Shown here: piece after piece, positions 10,174 through 20,407 of the stretch
How positions within the stretch are numbered: position 1 is the stretch's first letter
How the letters are laid out: every line of letters starts with the position of its first letter
Assembly: GCA_030262895.1 (NCBI GenBank)
Contig: JAJSZW010000005.1
Span: 1-56,385 of the forward strand
Direction: 5' to 3'
DNA length: 56,385 nt
From: Deltaproteobacteria bacterium
GTDB taxonomy: Bacteria > Desulfobacterota > Desulfobacteria > Desulfobacterales > ETH-SRB1
Position numbers and translations under genes: made by a program
The notes under the pieces: model-generated
What the model saw: only the letters and a program-made list of their open reading frames with translations
Database searches by the model: none
Told to the model about the DNA's origin: nothing

Positions 10174-10362
10174 CTACTCAGGTTGGTTAGGCTGAAGGCT
10201 GAAGACTTTTAGGGAAAAGACTTCTGGAAGCGGCTGGAAATTTTGTCCTAAACATAGAGAATAACTCTCAGTAATCATCTGTTTCCTTCAGCCTTCAGCC
10301 TTCAGCCTTCAGCCTTCAGCCTTCAGCCTTCAGCCTTCAACCTTCAACCTTCAGTCTAATCA
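10170..10362. repeat. Family B element copy 1 with heptamer tandem array
   Basis: GTAACTACTCAGGTTGGTTAGGCTGAAGG...; ccttcag array at 10285-10354. Confidence 0.8.
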
Positions 10363-10386
10363 CCTTTTATTTTGGAGTAGAAAAGC

Positions 10387-11151
10387 ATGAAAACAAATCG
10401 TTTTGTTTTAAGTTTAAGCTTGTTTTTAATTTTTTGTATAGCTTCTTGCGCCGCGAATACTGAAGTGCGAAAGAAACAGGAAGAAGCATCAAGAAACCTC
10501 GGCGAAGCATACATGCAGCAAAGGGATTTTTCTTCAGCGCTGAGGGAATTTCTAAAAGCAGAAAAAATATACTCCAAGGATCCCTATCTTCAAAACGACC
10601 TTGGTCTTGCATATATGGCCAAGGGTAGGCTGTACCTTGCAATAAAACACTTTAAGAAAGCAGTGAAATTAAAACCGGATTATACGCCGGCTAGAAATAA
10701 TCTTGGAACAGCCTATCTTGCCAATAAAGAATGGGATGTGGCAATAGCCTGTTTTAAGGAGATTATTGATGATATTTTATATGCCACACCACACTATCCC
10801 CTTACAAACATGGGGTGGGCATATTACAATAAGCAGGAATACGAGCTTGCAGAAAAATATTATAGCGATGCCCTTAACCTGGAACCAAATTTTATTATCG
10901 CCATGCGGGGTCTTGGCCGAACCTATATGGCAATGGAAAGAGCAGCGGATGCTGAGGCAATGCTTGAAAAAGCAGTGAAAAATTATCCGCGTTCTGCTGA
11001 ATCATATTTTTATCTGGCAAAGGCATATAGTTTGTCAGGCGAATATAAAAAGGCAGTTAGTGCTTATAATAAGGTCATTGAGCTTGCACCTGACAGTGCT
11101 ATTGCGCGAGAGGCTGAGAAAGAGGTCGAAAAAATAAGCAAATCAAGGTGA
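10387..11151 (+). CDS. TPR lipoprotein, PilW/PilF-like
   Basis: Lipobox CIASCAAN; multiple TPR motifs; next to the convergent pil operon. Confidence 0.75.
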   Translation: MKTNRFVLSLSLFLIFCIASCAANTEVRKKQEEASRNLGEAYMQQRDFSSALREFLKAEKIYSKDPYLQNDLGLAYMAKGRLYLAIKHFKKAVKLKPDYTPARNNLGTAYLANKEWDVAIACFKEIIDDILYATPHYPLTNMGWAYYNKQEYELAEKYYSDALNLEPNFIIAMRGLGRTYMAMERAADAEAMLEKAVKNYPRSAESYFYLAKAYSLSGEYKKAVSAYNKVIELAPDSAIAREAEKEVEKISKSR

Positions 11152-11159
11152 AAATTAAA

Positions 11160-13466
11160 TCAATTCTCCAAACTTCGTTGTTCAAGTTTTACAATTGTTG
11201 GAGTGATAAATATTAGAAGCTCTTCTTTGTCATCTGTTTTCTCAGTTGATTTGAAAAGCCAGCCAAGGAAGGGAATTTTTGATAACCAGGGAACGCCGGT
11301 TTCTCCAGAACTTTTTGTTGTTTTAATAATGCCTCCGATTACAACAGTATCTCCATCGTTTACTAAAAGCTCAGTATTGGCTTCCTTTGTGGTAAATGAT
11401 CGATCTGTACCATATAAAGGTCCAAGGTCGTTTTTTATAATTTTTATTTGCATTGAAATGCGATCGTCAGGGGTTACATGAGGCATAACCTCCAGCACGA
11501 GATCTATGTCTTCAAATTTAGTCGTAGGAATGCCGGTTTCTTCGTCAAGCACCTTATATGGATAGCGCAATCCCTGCTTGATTATGGCTTTTTTGTTGTC
11601 AAGCGTTACAATTTTTGGTGCGGAAATTATCTTGCCTTCCCCCTGGGATTCCATAGCCAGCAGCTTGGCGTTCAGTAAAAACGGGGTGCCGGCAATTTTC
11701 GTAAAGTTAAAGCCTAAGCTCATTGCGCTTGATGCAATGGGAACATTCATTGCAATGTTTCCGCCGTAAGTATTCCCAACCCCTATTGTATTCTCAAGAG
11801 CACCTCTGGCGCTTGTATAAGGTTCAGTACCATCATCGATAAACCAATTTCCACCGGTTGCTGCGATATCCATTGCGCTTGAGGGCTGCTCGCCGCTCGC
11901 CGCTCCCCACTGGGTTCCGATTTCCCTTGAAAAATTAGTGGTCGCTTCAACTATTCTTGCCTCGATAATTACCTGGGGTGTTACCTTATCAAGATTATTT
12001 ATTATTTCCCTGGCCTTTTTTATCTTTTCAGGGATATCTGTCATAATTATAGTGTTGGTGCGCTGATCAGCGCTGGCGCTGCCTCGATTTTCCGTTAATA
12101 TCGATTCAATTTTCGGCAGTATGTCTTCTTGCGCATTGGCGTAGTTAACTGAAATATATTCTGTAATAAGAGGTTCTAAGGCTTTCTTCTCTTCTCTTGC
12201 TTTTAACAGGTCTTTATATTGCACTTCTTCTTTTTTAAGTGTTTCTGCTGTGGCAATTCTTATTATATCTCCCTCAAAAACTTTGCTGAGCTGATTCATT
12301 TTAAGGACTAAATCGAGCACCTGATCCCAGGGCACAGGTTTATCTAAAGTCAGAGTAACTTTGCCGGCAACATCCTTGTCAATTGCAAAGTTTTTTGCGC
12401 TTACCTCTTGTAATATTCGAAAAACATTTTTAATGTCGGTTTCATAAAAATCCAGGGCTATTTTTTCGCCGGTATATTTTTCAGCAAATAGACCCTCAGG
12501 TGTTTCTTTATCAATATCAATTTTTGTCTCAATTTCTTCTTTAGTTACAGTTTGGGTAAGAACTTTTTTCCAGGCCGGAAGTTTAGCATCTTCTAATGGC
12601 CTGGGCGCTATTGATGATGCTTCGAAATGGACCAATAATAGATCGTTATTTTGTTCAATAAAATAAGGCACGGTCTCCCGCAGCTCGATTGTGAGCATGG
12701 AAGTATTTTTCATGGCAGGTGTTTGAACAGGGATAATTCTATCTACTGCACTTTCAAAACGTGTAGTAATCAGCGGAAATTTGCGGTAATCCGGCAGCCT
12801 GGTATTCAGCAGTTTTAGTTGTAACAATTGGGGTGAAGCTTTTTTTATTCGGTATTCAACAGGTCTCGTTGTTCCAATAATGATGGTTGATTTTCCGGCT
12901 TCATCACTGGAAAAATCAATACGATTAACCCATGCAGGCTTTTTGGCTTTTTCTTCCATTTTTTCTACTGGTTTTTCTACCGGTTCAGAGGAAGATGAAA
13001 TTGGGGAAGATAAGGCTTTAGATGGTCTGGAAAATGATATTTTAAGACCGGTTTCTTCATTAGCTGCTTTATAGGGCACATCTTTTTTTAGTAATATTTC
13101 GATCTTTGATTTATGACCTTTTTCATTTAACTCGGAAGCAGTTATTGAGCCAACAATTTCGCTTTCCGGCGAAATCTTTGTTTTGATATTATCAAGAGCT
13201 GTTTCAGGAAAGTAAAGCATTACAGCGAGGGGAAATATTTGTTTAACAGACATGTAGGTCAACACACGATTCCCCTTAACCAACACATTAAATGATTCTG
13301 AATCTTCGGAGGTGCTTATTTCAGTTATAAGCTTTGGTTCAGGGGAAATTCCCATATCTTTTTTTGCAGCCATATTTTGAGCACATCCTGTAAATACAGC
13401 TATTAAAATTACCAGGAAAATGGCTGCTGCCCTGATTTTTGACAATTTATAATTTCCGCAATTCAT
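11160..13466 (-). CDS. pilQ: type IV pilus secretin
   Basis: AMIN and STN-like regions; KGQ-like APKIVTLDNKKAIIKQG and VPWLSKIPFLGWLFKS secretin signature; lipobox VFTGCAQN. Confidence 0.93.
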   Translation of the reverse strand: MNCGNYKLSKIRAAAIFLVILIAVFTGCAQNMAAKKDMGISPEPKLITEISTSEDSESFNVLVKGNRVLTYMSVKQIFPLAVMLYFPETALDNIKTKISPESEIVGSITASELNEKGHKSKIEILLKKDVPYKAANEETGLKISFSRPSKALSSPISSSSEPVEKPVEKMEEKAKKPAWVNRIDFSSDEAGKSTIIIGTTRPVEYRIKKASPQLLQLKLLNTRLPDYRKFPLITTRFESAVDRIIPVQTPAMKNTSMLTIELRETVPYFIEQNNDLLLVHFEASSIAPRPLEDAKLPAWKKVLTQTVTKEEIETKIDIDKETPEGLFAEKYTGEKIALDFYETDIKNVFRILQEVSAKNFAIDKDVAGKVTLTLDKPVPWDQVLDLVLKMNQLSKVFEGDIIRIATAETLKKEEVQYKDLLKAREEKKALEPLITEYISVNYANAQEDILPKIESILTENRGSASADQRTNTIIMTDIPEKIKKAREIINNLDKVTPQVIIEARIVEATTNFSREIGTQWGAASGEQPSSAMDIAATGGNWFIDDGTEPYTSARGALENTIGVGNTYGGNIAMNVPIASSAMSLGFNFTKIAGTPFLLNAKLLAMESQGEGKIISAPKIVTLDNKKAIIKQGLRYPYKVLDEETGIPTTKFEDIDLVLEVMPHVTPDDRISMQIKIIKNDLGPLYGTDRSFTTKEANTELLVNDGDTVVIGGIIKTTKSSGETGVPWLSKIPFLGWLFKSTEKTDDKEELLIFITPTIVKLEQRSLEN

Positions 13467-13467
13467 A

Positions 13468-14133
13468 TTATTCTTCTCCAGGAGGCTTCTGAAGTTTAAG
13501 TTCTCTTTTAACAAGACCTGTTTTGCCTAATATGCTTTCGGCTTCTTCTTCTACAACTACACGGCCCTTTAATATTTTTATTACCCTGCCTGAATTAATA
13601 CCTATGCCGGTGCCTTTTTTTATTACAAACCCTTTGCCGGACGCATCTTCTACAAGCGCCTTGTTTCCGCCTGGCGCGAAGATTATCCCCACAAGCTTCA
13701 ACTGACTCAAGTCAACCTTTTCAATAGGGGTAAGCGGAATGCGTTTTTTCTTTTTTCTATCATTTTGATCAGCAAAGGCGGAAGATTCAACTCTGAAAAT
13801 TGAGGCAAATGGATCTATTTTCCCCTCAGCCTTATAACTGACAGTTGTTTCTGATAATTCAATCTTTTGGTCCGGTTTTTGATTGGGCTTTTGATCAGGA
13901 ACCGCATCTGTTTTGCTGGTTTTTGGTTTTAAGGCTTGTTTTTTTATTTCAGGCTTTGGGATTTCAATTTTTTGGTCCTTCTTAATTGGCTGCTTTTCCT
14001 TTTTTGGCATTACAATCTTTTTGCTGATAACCGTTGCTTTTTGGGGCTTTTCTAGTTGATTATCGCACCCATAGAACAAAAAGAGGCTTGTTAAGCAGGC
14101 TATAGTTATTAATATTTTTATATGGTTACGCAT
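13468..14133 (-). CDS. pilP: type IV pilus assembly lipoprotein
   Basis: Lipobox LFLFYGCDN; DLSQLKLVGIIFAPGGNKALVEDASGKGFVIKKGTGIG; operon position. Confidence 0.9.
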   Translation of the reverse strand: MRNHIKILITIACLTSLFLFYGCDNQLEKPQKATVISKKIVMPKKEKQPIKKDQKIEIPKPEIKKQALKPKTSKTDAVPDQKPNQKPDQKIELSETTVSYKAEGKIDPFASIFRVESSAFADQNDRKKKKRIPLTPIEKVDLSQLKLVGIIFAPGGNKALVEDASGKGFVIKKGTGIGINSGRVIKILKGRVVVEEEAESILGKTGLVKRELKLQKPPGEE

Positions 14134-14167
14134 TGGCTTTTTAACCCTGAACCCCGGACCTGTTACT

Positions 14168-14794
14168 TTATTTCTTTTTCGCTGTGTTTGCCGCATCCTT
14201 TTCTTCAGCTTCGACAAACCTGTAAGTTACAGCCGTACAGGAAGTGTTGAGCATGCTCCCCTCCCGGGGTGTAGCTATCACAATATCTTTTATATTTACT
14301 ATTCTGGATAACCTTGAAACTTTATCAAAGAAGAGTCCAACATTGTGGTAATTACCGGCAATTTTAATTGAAACAGGAATTTCAGCATAAAAATCTTTAT
14401 TAATTTCTGATTTAGGTTGAAATAAAAGAAATTCCAGGCCGGCATCCTTGCCGGATTCGGTAATATTGGTCAGCAAAGAAGGAATTTCTTTTTTGTCCGG
14501 CAATGCTTTCATGGCGATTTTGTATTGAGCTTCGGCTGTTTTCATTTTTTCTCTATATTGGTTAAGCTGCGCAGCTTTTTTTTTGGCTGAAACAAGCCTG
14601 TTTTCAAGATTCTTGTAATCTGAATTTAATTGGGCAAGCTTTTCAAAATTTGGAAGATATAAAAAATAAACAAACGACCCTGTAATTACAATGAAAGTCG
14701 CAACACATATCAGGATTCTGTGAAGTTTTGATATGTTTCCAACTTTTTCAAATAAGGGTTCAATAGGTTTTAAAGAAATGTCGAATTTCTTCAT
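14168..14794 (-). CDS. pilO: type IV pilus inner membrane component
   Basis: Single TM, coiled coil, SGKDAGLEFLLFQPK..YAEIPVSIKIAGNYHNVGLFFDKVSRLSRIVNI. Confidence 0.9.
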   Translation of the reverse strand: MKKFDISLKPIEPLFEKVGNISKLHRILICVATFIVITGSFVYFLYLPNFEKLAQLNSDYKNLENRLVSAKKKAAQLNQYREKMKTAEAQYKIAMKALPDKKEIPSLLTNITESGKDAGLEFLLFQPKSEINKDFYAEIPVSIKIAGNYHNVGLFFDKVSRLSRIVNIKDIVIATPREGSMLNTSCTAVTYRFVEAEEKDAANTAKKK

Positions 14795-15372
14795 TGTTTT
14801 TTCGCCTTATCGGTAGCAGCTTTATCCCTGTGCATTTTATTACAGGAAATTACAAATCCTTTAAGATTTGTGTACTTATTATGCGTTTCTTGTTTCAGGT
14901 TCCTTAAATTTACGCTGTCAAAAAGCTTTGAGCCTTCCAGGCGAGTCATAAAATCAGCCACTGTTTTATTATCAAGAGCAAACCCTTTAATTGTGACTTC
15001 TTCTTCTTTTGCCTCAAGAGATGTAAACCACATCCGTTTTGGAATTACCATAAATGTCATTGTGTCAAGAAGACGGACAGGCTCTTTGCGGTTAAGCTCA
15101 AGATTTTTTATTACGCCCGTTTTTTTATTGAGGACGCCCAGCCTGTTTTTGATATCCGTTATTTCTTTAATTATTTTGTTGTATTTGGATAGTTCGTTTT
15201 TAATGTTTTCTATTTTAACATTATAAGCGTTAATTTTATTGTTTAATGATATATTATAATAATACATGGAAAGAGTGACAAATATAATTGAGAGAAAAAA
15301 TGTCGAGACCTGGAGGCGTATGTTCTCTTTTTTGCGCGCAGCTCTATAAGGTAGTAGATTAACTTTTATCAT
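14791..15372 (-). CDS. pilN: type IV pilus assembly protein
   Basis: MIKVNLLPYRAARKKENI start motif. Confidence 0.93.
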   Translation of the reverse strand: MIKVNLLPYRAARKKENIRLQVSTFFLSIIFVTLSMYYYNISLNNKINAYNVKIENIKNELSKYNKIIKEITDIKNRLGVLNKKTGVIKNLELNRKEPVRLLDTMTFMVIPKRMWFTSLEAKEEEVTIKGFALDNKTVADFMTRLEGSKLFDSVNLRNLKQETHNKYTNLKGFVISCNKMHRDKAATDKAKKQ

Positions 15373-16421
15373 TTGTCATCAACTCTTCTTAAAGCGAGTC
15401 CCATGCATATAGATGCTTGAGTGGCTATCTGCTCAAGGTATGAAGGATCAAAATGCTCAGCTATGTGTAACTTTTTGAAAGGATTAATAGTTTCTACATC
15501 AGATGATGTTTCAGTTGCCAGAAGTTGACGGAATTCCTTAATCTGGGCGCCACCGCCGCTGATCATAATACTTTTTATCTGCTCATCTGGGTTTGCCGAA
15601 TAATAAAAGTCAAGTGCGCGTCTTATTTCGATACTCCATTCGGAAACCACAGATGAAACAATTTGTTTTAGATCATCAGGAGATATTTTGTCTGCCTGTT
15701 TACTAAGCTTAATTTGTTCGGCTTCTGCAAAAGAACAGTCTATAAGAGAGATTATTTTTTGATTTATCTGGCTGCATCCCATGGAAACATCTCTCATGAA
15801 TACAGAAGAATGGCTTTTCAGTATGTTCAAAGATGTTTTGTTTGCTCCTATATCTATCAGCACTACATTTTCATCAGTTAAGTCATAATTAGCTTCGAAA
15901 ATATTTTGCAGGGCAAAGGCATCAACATCGATTATACATGGGTTAAGTCCAGCCATTTGAACAAGATTAATATATTCACTAATCATTTCCTTTTTGGCTG
16001 CAACCAGGATAACGCTCATTTGATCTGAGCCGGTTTCCGTTTCTCCCAGGATTTGATAATCTATATTAACCTCGCTGATGTCGAAAGGGATATATTGTTC
16101 TGCTTCCAGATGAATGGTTTCCTGGAGTTGTTCTTCGGTTGCGGTTTGCACCTCTATTTTTTTGACAATAACTGAATAACCTCCGATTGATAGGGCAATA
16201 TTTTTTTCTTTTATGTTATTCGCCTTAAATAGTTGACGAATTGAGTCGGCAACATTTTCCGGGTCATTTATATTACCTTCTTCAATTGCTCCCGGGGCAA
16301 TACTTATCATTCCGAAACTCTTCAGGGCAAACCCCTTTTTTGTTGCCGTAATTTCTCCGGCCTTTAAAGAGCTGGAGCCAATATCAAGGCCGACTAAGCT
16401 GGGAGATTTTCCAAATATCAT
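15369..16421 (-). CDS. pilM: type IV pilus actin-like ATPase
   Basis: LVGLDIGSSSLKAGEI; VVLIDIGANKTSLNI; ISGGGAQIKEF. Confidence 0.95.
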   Translation of the reverse strand: MIFGKSPSLVGLDIGSSSLKAGEITATKKGFALKSFGMISIAPGAIEEGNINDPENVADSIRQLFKANNIKEKNIALSIGGYSVIVKKIEVQTATEEQLQETIHLEAEQYIPFDISEVNIDYQILGETETGSDQMSVILVAAKKEMISEYINLVQMAGLNPCIIDVDAFALQNIFEANYDLTDENVVLIDIGANKTSLNILKSHSSVFMRDVSMGCSQINQKIISLIDCSFAEAEQIKLSKQADKISPDDLKQIVSSVVSEWSIEIRRALDFYYSANPDEQIKSIMISGGGAQIKEFRQLLATETSSDVETINPFKKLHIAEHFDPSYLEQIATQASICMGLALRRVDDK

Positions 16422-16432
16422 TTAATAAACCC

Positions 16433-16630
16433 TTAATCGCCAAATATCTTGTTTTTATCCGAAAGTTTAAATCCCAGGGCCAAAAGAATCTTTCTTTTGG
16501 TTTCCATACGGCACGGCATGTCTTTTTCTATTCGAGCAATAGTGATCGGAGAGACTTTTGCTTCTCTTGCAAGTTCGGACTTGCTCATCATAAGAGATTC
16601 TCTAATTTTTTTTAAAGAGTTGCCGCTCAT
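16433..16630 (-). CDS. small XRE-type helix-turn-helix protein
   Basis: LKKIRESLMMSKSELAREAKVSPITIARIEKDMPCRMETKRKILLALGF. Confidence 0.8.
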   Translation of the reverse strand: MSGNSLKKIRESLMMSKSELAREAKVSPITIARIEKDMPCRMETKRKILLALGFKLSDKNKIFGD

Positions 16631-16872
16631 AAAAAACCTTACTTTTCGTCATGCATTGCTAATAAGTTGTAATATTTTTCCGGAACTGTGGATTAATTAC
16701 ATAACATTATTATTAAGTCAAGTTAATTATGCGTAATTATATATAATTACGTCATGTTGTGCTTATAGTTATTCAACAACTATTTATAGTATAGACCTCG
16801 TTAATAATGGTTAATTATGGAGCAATATTTTTGACGAAAAGCTTGGTTTCTAGTTTGGGAGTCAGGTTAAAT

Positions 16873-17011
16873 GGTTCACGGTTCACAGATTAAAAAGTTG
16901 ATTGGTTCATAATGTTCACCCAATGAGATCAATTGCTGAGGGAAAAGTCGTAAAGCGATTAACCATGAACTTGGAACCGTGAACCCTGGAACTGTGAACC
17001 TGAGTAGTTAC
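16873..17011. repeat. GGTTCACGGTTCAC inverted-repeat element ending in the Family B terminus
   Basis: ggttcacggttcacag ... ccgtgaaccctggaactgtgaacctgagtagttac. Confidence 0.65.
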
Positions 17012-17184
17012 AAAGTTTTTTGTGAGCGGTATTGAGAAATACAGGCTAAAGCCCAAGAATGCTATCAATGAAAATAAAGCTTTACCTTGACTTTAATGGT
17101 TAATTTCCTTATGTTTGCAATAACTTAATTTTTCTGTCCTTACTTCTAAACTTTTTATATCGACTAATAGTTGAATAAAAATCC

Positions 17185-17955
17185 ATGATACGATTTCTTG
17201 AATTTGCAGGGAGGCCGCTTGTATTTTTTGTTGAAGAATGCGGCAGAATTATGCTCCTTCTGCTGTCAACCATATCGTGGGCGTTCCGTCCGCCGTTTCG
17301 TTTTAGAATAATTTTTAAGCAGATGGAATTTGTTGGAGTCAATTCCGTTGGCGTTGTTCTGATTACAGGCGCTTTTACAGGCATGGTTCTTGCTCTTCAG
17401 ACGTATCATGGTTTTAAAATGTTCGGGGGTGAAAGCCTGGTGGGCTCAACTTTGGCCCTGGCAATGACGCGCGAACTTGGGCCGGTTTTCACAGCCTTAA
17501 TGGTGACGGGGCGTGTTGGTTCAGCGATGGCTGCGGAACTTGGTACCATGAAAGTCACAGAGCAGATTGATGCGTTAAATACGATGTCAGTCAATCCCGT
17601 TCAATATCTGGTTATGCCTCGTATAACCGCCGCAATATTAATGCTTCCTGTTTTGACGATTATATCTGATTTTGTCGGTATTGTGGGCGGCTATTTTGTT
17701 GGTGTTAACCTTCTAAAAATCAATTCAGGAATTTTCATAGCCAAAATAATTGATATTGTTGAACTTGATGATATTTACAATGGACTTATAAAAGCTGCAT
17801 TTTTTGGATTAATTCTTTCTCTTGTAGGTTGTTACAAGGGAATCTATACAATCGGCGGCGCTGAGGGAGTTGGAAGAGCAACAACTCAGTCGGTGGTCTT
17901 GTCATCGATATTGATTTTTATTAGTGATTATTTTCTTACGGCAGTCATGTTCTGA
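17185..17955 (+). CDS. mlaE: MlaE-type ABC transporter permease
   Basis: TGAFTGMVLALQTYHGF..., ELGPVFTALMVTGRVGSAMAAELGTMKVTEQIDAL. Confidence 0.93.
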   Translation: MIRFLEFAGRPLVFFVEECGRIMLLLLSTISWAFRPPFRFRIIFKQMEFVGVNSVGVVLITGAFTGMVLALQTYHGFKMFGGESLVGSTLALAMTRELGPVFTALMVTGRVGSAMAAELGTMKVTEQIDALNTMSVNPVQYLVMPRITAAILMLPVLTIISDFVGIVGGYFVGVNLLKINSGIFIAKIIDIVELDDIYNGLIKAAFFGLILSLVGCYKGIYTIGGAEGVGRATTQSVVLSSILIFISDYFLTAVMF

Positions 17956-18704
17956 TGATTAACCTAATAAAGATAACTAAATCATTTAACACCCAAAAAG
18001 TTCTGGACGAACTTGATCTTAATATAGATCCTGAAAAGATTACCGTTATTATTGGTCAGAGCGGAGGAGGCAAAAGCGTTCTCTTAAAGCATATTATAGG
18101 TCTTATAAGGCCTGATTCAGGTCAGATTATTATTGACGGAATTGACATTTCAAACCTAAACGACAAAAAGCTTAATGAAGTACGAAAAAAGTTTGGTATG
18201 CTTTTTCAGGATGCAGCCTTATTCGACTCGATGACGGTAGGTGAAAATGTAGCGTTTCCTTTAAACGAACACACGCGATTATCAAAAAAAGAGGTCAATA
18301 AAACAGTTAATGAGAAGTTAAATCTTGTTGGATTGAAAAATGTGACACACAAAATGCCTTCCGAACTATCCGGTGGTATGCGCAAGCGCGTTGGACTTGC
18401 AAGGGCTATTGCGCTGGATCCCAAAATTGTACTATTTGATGAGCCCACAACAGGCCTTGATCCTATAATGCGCGAAAGCGTTGATGAGCTTATTGTAGCG
18501 ACCCAGAAGAGGACAAAGGCGACCTTTGTTATTATTAGTCATGATATTGAGTCTGCCTTTACGATTGCACATAAGGTAGCCATGTTATATCAGGGTAAAA
18601 TCGTTGCTGTTGGGACACCGGATGAAATACGTTCATCAAACAATTCTTTTGTTAAACGATTTATTAAGGATTTAAGAGGGCAGGGATCGGGGATTAGGGA
18701 TTAA
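17955..18704 (+). CDS. mlaF: MlaF-type ABC transporter ATPase
   Basis: Walker A GQSGGGKSV, signature LSGGMRKRVGLARAI, Walker B KIVLFDEPTTGLDP. Confidence 0.93.
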   Translation: MINLIKITKSFNTQKVLDELDLNIDPEKITVIIGQSGGGKSVLLKHIIGLIRPDSGQIIIDGIDISNLNDKKLNEVRKKFGMLFQDAALFDSMTVGENVAFPLNEHTRLSKKEVNKTVNEKLNLVGLKNVTHKMPSELSGGMRKRVGLARAIALDPKIVLFDEPTTGLDPIMRESVDELIVATQKRTKATFVIISHDIESAFTIAHKVAMLYQGKIVAVGTPDEIRSSNNSFVKRFIKDLRGQGSGIRD

Positions 18705-18745
18705 GGGATTAGGGATTAAGGGATTAGGGATTAAGGGATTAGGGA
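18691..18745. repeat. tandem repeat of 15-mer GGATTAGGGATTAAG, about 3.7 copies
   Basis: Read directly; includes the mlaF stop codon. Confidence 0.95.
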
Positions 18746-18752
18746 GATTTTT

Positions 18753-20150
18753 TTGTCGAATTTAAGCGTAGAAGCAAAAGTCGGTGTTTTTGTTGTAATT
18801 GGAATGATAATTCTTGGATACATGTCCATGCGGCTGGGTAAGCTTGGTTTTAAAATGGATAAAGGATATGATGTTAATATATATTTTGATTCAGCATCCG
18901 GCCTTGAAGAAGATGTTTCAGTTGAGATCGCAGGGGTTGAAGTGGGCAGGGTCCGCAAGATTTTACTTGAAGACGGGAAAGCGCTGGTAATTCTTCGAAT
19001 AGATTCCAATGTTAAACTTAGAAAAGATGTTAAAGCTTCAATCAGAAGCAGGGGAATACTTGGTGATAAATATGTTGTGCTGGTTCAGGGCTCCCCGGCA
19101 GCTCCCTTGATTGAACCGGATGGGCGCATTGTTAGCACTACCACTGCAACAGATTTGGATACCCTGATGAATGTTCTTGGAGAGGTGGCGGAAAATATCA
19201 GCAAGCTGACACGTTCGTTTGCGAATGTAATGGGAGGTGAAAAGGGCGAAGCTTCACTTCGTTCAATAGTTGATTCTATGAAGTCTGTGGCTGAAACTCT
19301 GGACAGAACCGTGCAGGAAAACAACGAAGAACTTGTAAAAATAATAGCAAATCTTTCCGAGTTCTCAGCGACAATAAATGAAATTTCATCAAAGATTAAT
19401 AAAGGAAGAGGAAGCGTAGGGAAATTAATTAACGAGGAGGATACAGTTGAAAGGTTAAACGGAACACTCGCGTCGCTTAAAGAAATAACTGAAAAGATAA
19501 ACAGGGGAGAAGGATCATTAGGCAAGCTGATTAATGAAGAAGAAACTGTTGAAAATATAAATTCAACCCTTACCAGCATAAATGATTATATGCAAAAGCA
19601 GGAATCCTTCAGAACATATCTGGATTACAGGGGAGAATATCTTTTTGACAGCAATGAGGTTAAATCCTATCTTACACTTCGTATTCAACCAAGGGAGGAC
19701 AAGTATTATTTGCTTCAGGTTGTTGATGATCCGGGAGGAGTGGAATCTGAAACCGATATTACAACGACTACAAACGGAGTAACCACGACAGAGCATATTG
19801 AAAAGAACGAAAAAAATGAAATTAAGTTTTCAGCCCAAATCGCCAAGCGTTACTATGACCTTGGCTTGCGCGGTGGAATTTTTGAATCTACAGGCGGTTT
19901 CGCATTTGATTACTATCTTTTCAAAGATCGCCTGACCCTCTCACTGGAAGCCTTTGATTTTGATTCAGACAGCAATGCTCACCTGAAATTCAAAGCAGAT
20001 TTTACACCATTTAAGCATTTATATATAACCTCGGGTTTTGATGATTTTATAAGCGATGAAGGGAATGAATCTTTTTTTATCGGGGCTGGAATTAACTTTT
20101 TAGATGATGATCTCAAAACCCTTCTTTCGAACCTGCCATTTTATAAATAA
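18753..20150 (+). CDS. mlaD: MlaD/MCE-domain protein with C-terminal outer-membrane-like domain
   Basis: SVEAKVGVFVVIGMIILGYMSMRLG; GSxGKLINEE repeats; beta-rich C-terminus. Confidence 0.85.
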   Translation: MSNLSVEAKVGVFVVIGMIILGYMSMRLGKLGFKMDKGYDVNIYFDSASGLEEDVSVEIAGVEVGRVRKILLEDGKALVILRIDSNVKLRKDVKASIRSRGILGDKYVVLVQGSPAAPLIEPDGRIVSTTTATDLDTLMNVLGEVAENISKLTRSFANVMGGEKGEASLRSIVDSMKSVAETLDRTVQENNEELVKIIANLSEFSATINEISSKINKGRGSVGKLINEEDTVERLNGTLASLKEITEKINRGEGSLGKLINEEETVENINSTLTSINDYMQKQESFRTYLDYRGEYLFDSNEVKSYLTLRIQPREDKYYLLQVVDDPGGVESETDITTTTNGVTTTEHIEKNEKNEIKFSAQIAKRYYDLGLRGGIFESTGGFAFDYYLFKDRLTLSLEAFDFDSDSNAHLKFKADFTPFKHLYITSGFDDFISDEGNESFFIGAGINFLDDDLKTLLSNLPFYK

Positions 20151-20182
20151 CGACTTGTAATATTTTAGCGCTTTTAAATATT

Positions 20183-20400
20183 ATTTTTTTGGACAGGATT
20201 TACAAGATATTCAGGATTTAAATTATCGAAACTTTTCCTGTTAATCCAAATCTAAATCTTTATACCTTGATACACACCTTCTTCATGTTGTGATTATATT
20301 TTATGATTTACTGGATAGCTACAATGAGAGTTGGCTTTGTTTGTGCACTTTATATAAAATCTTGTTTATCCTGTTATCCTGTCAGATTCTTTTTCAACAG
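20183..20400. repeat. inverted-repeat element with GGACAGGATTTACAAGAT-type arms
   Basis: ggacaggatttacaagat ... atcttgtttatcctgttatcctgtcag. Confidence 0.5.
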
Positions 20401-20407
20401 GCTAAAA

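Noticed and set aside
10285-10354. Heptamer array as a CRISPR
   Set aside because: Direct 7-bp tandem repeat without spacers; no cas genes in the window.
12880-13074. ORF 12880..13074 and other small ORFs antisense to pilQ
   Set aside because: Compositional shadows of the pilQ coding frame.
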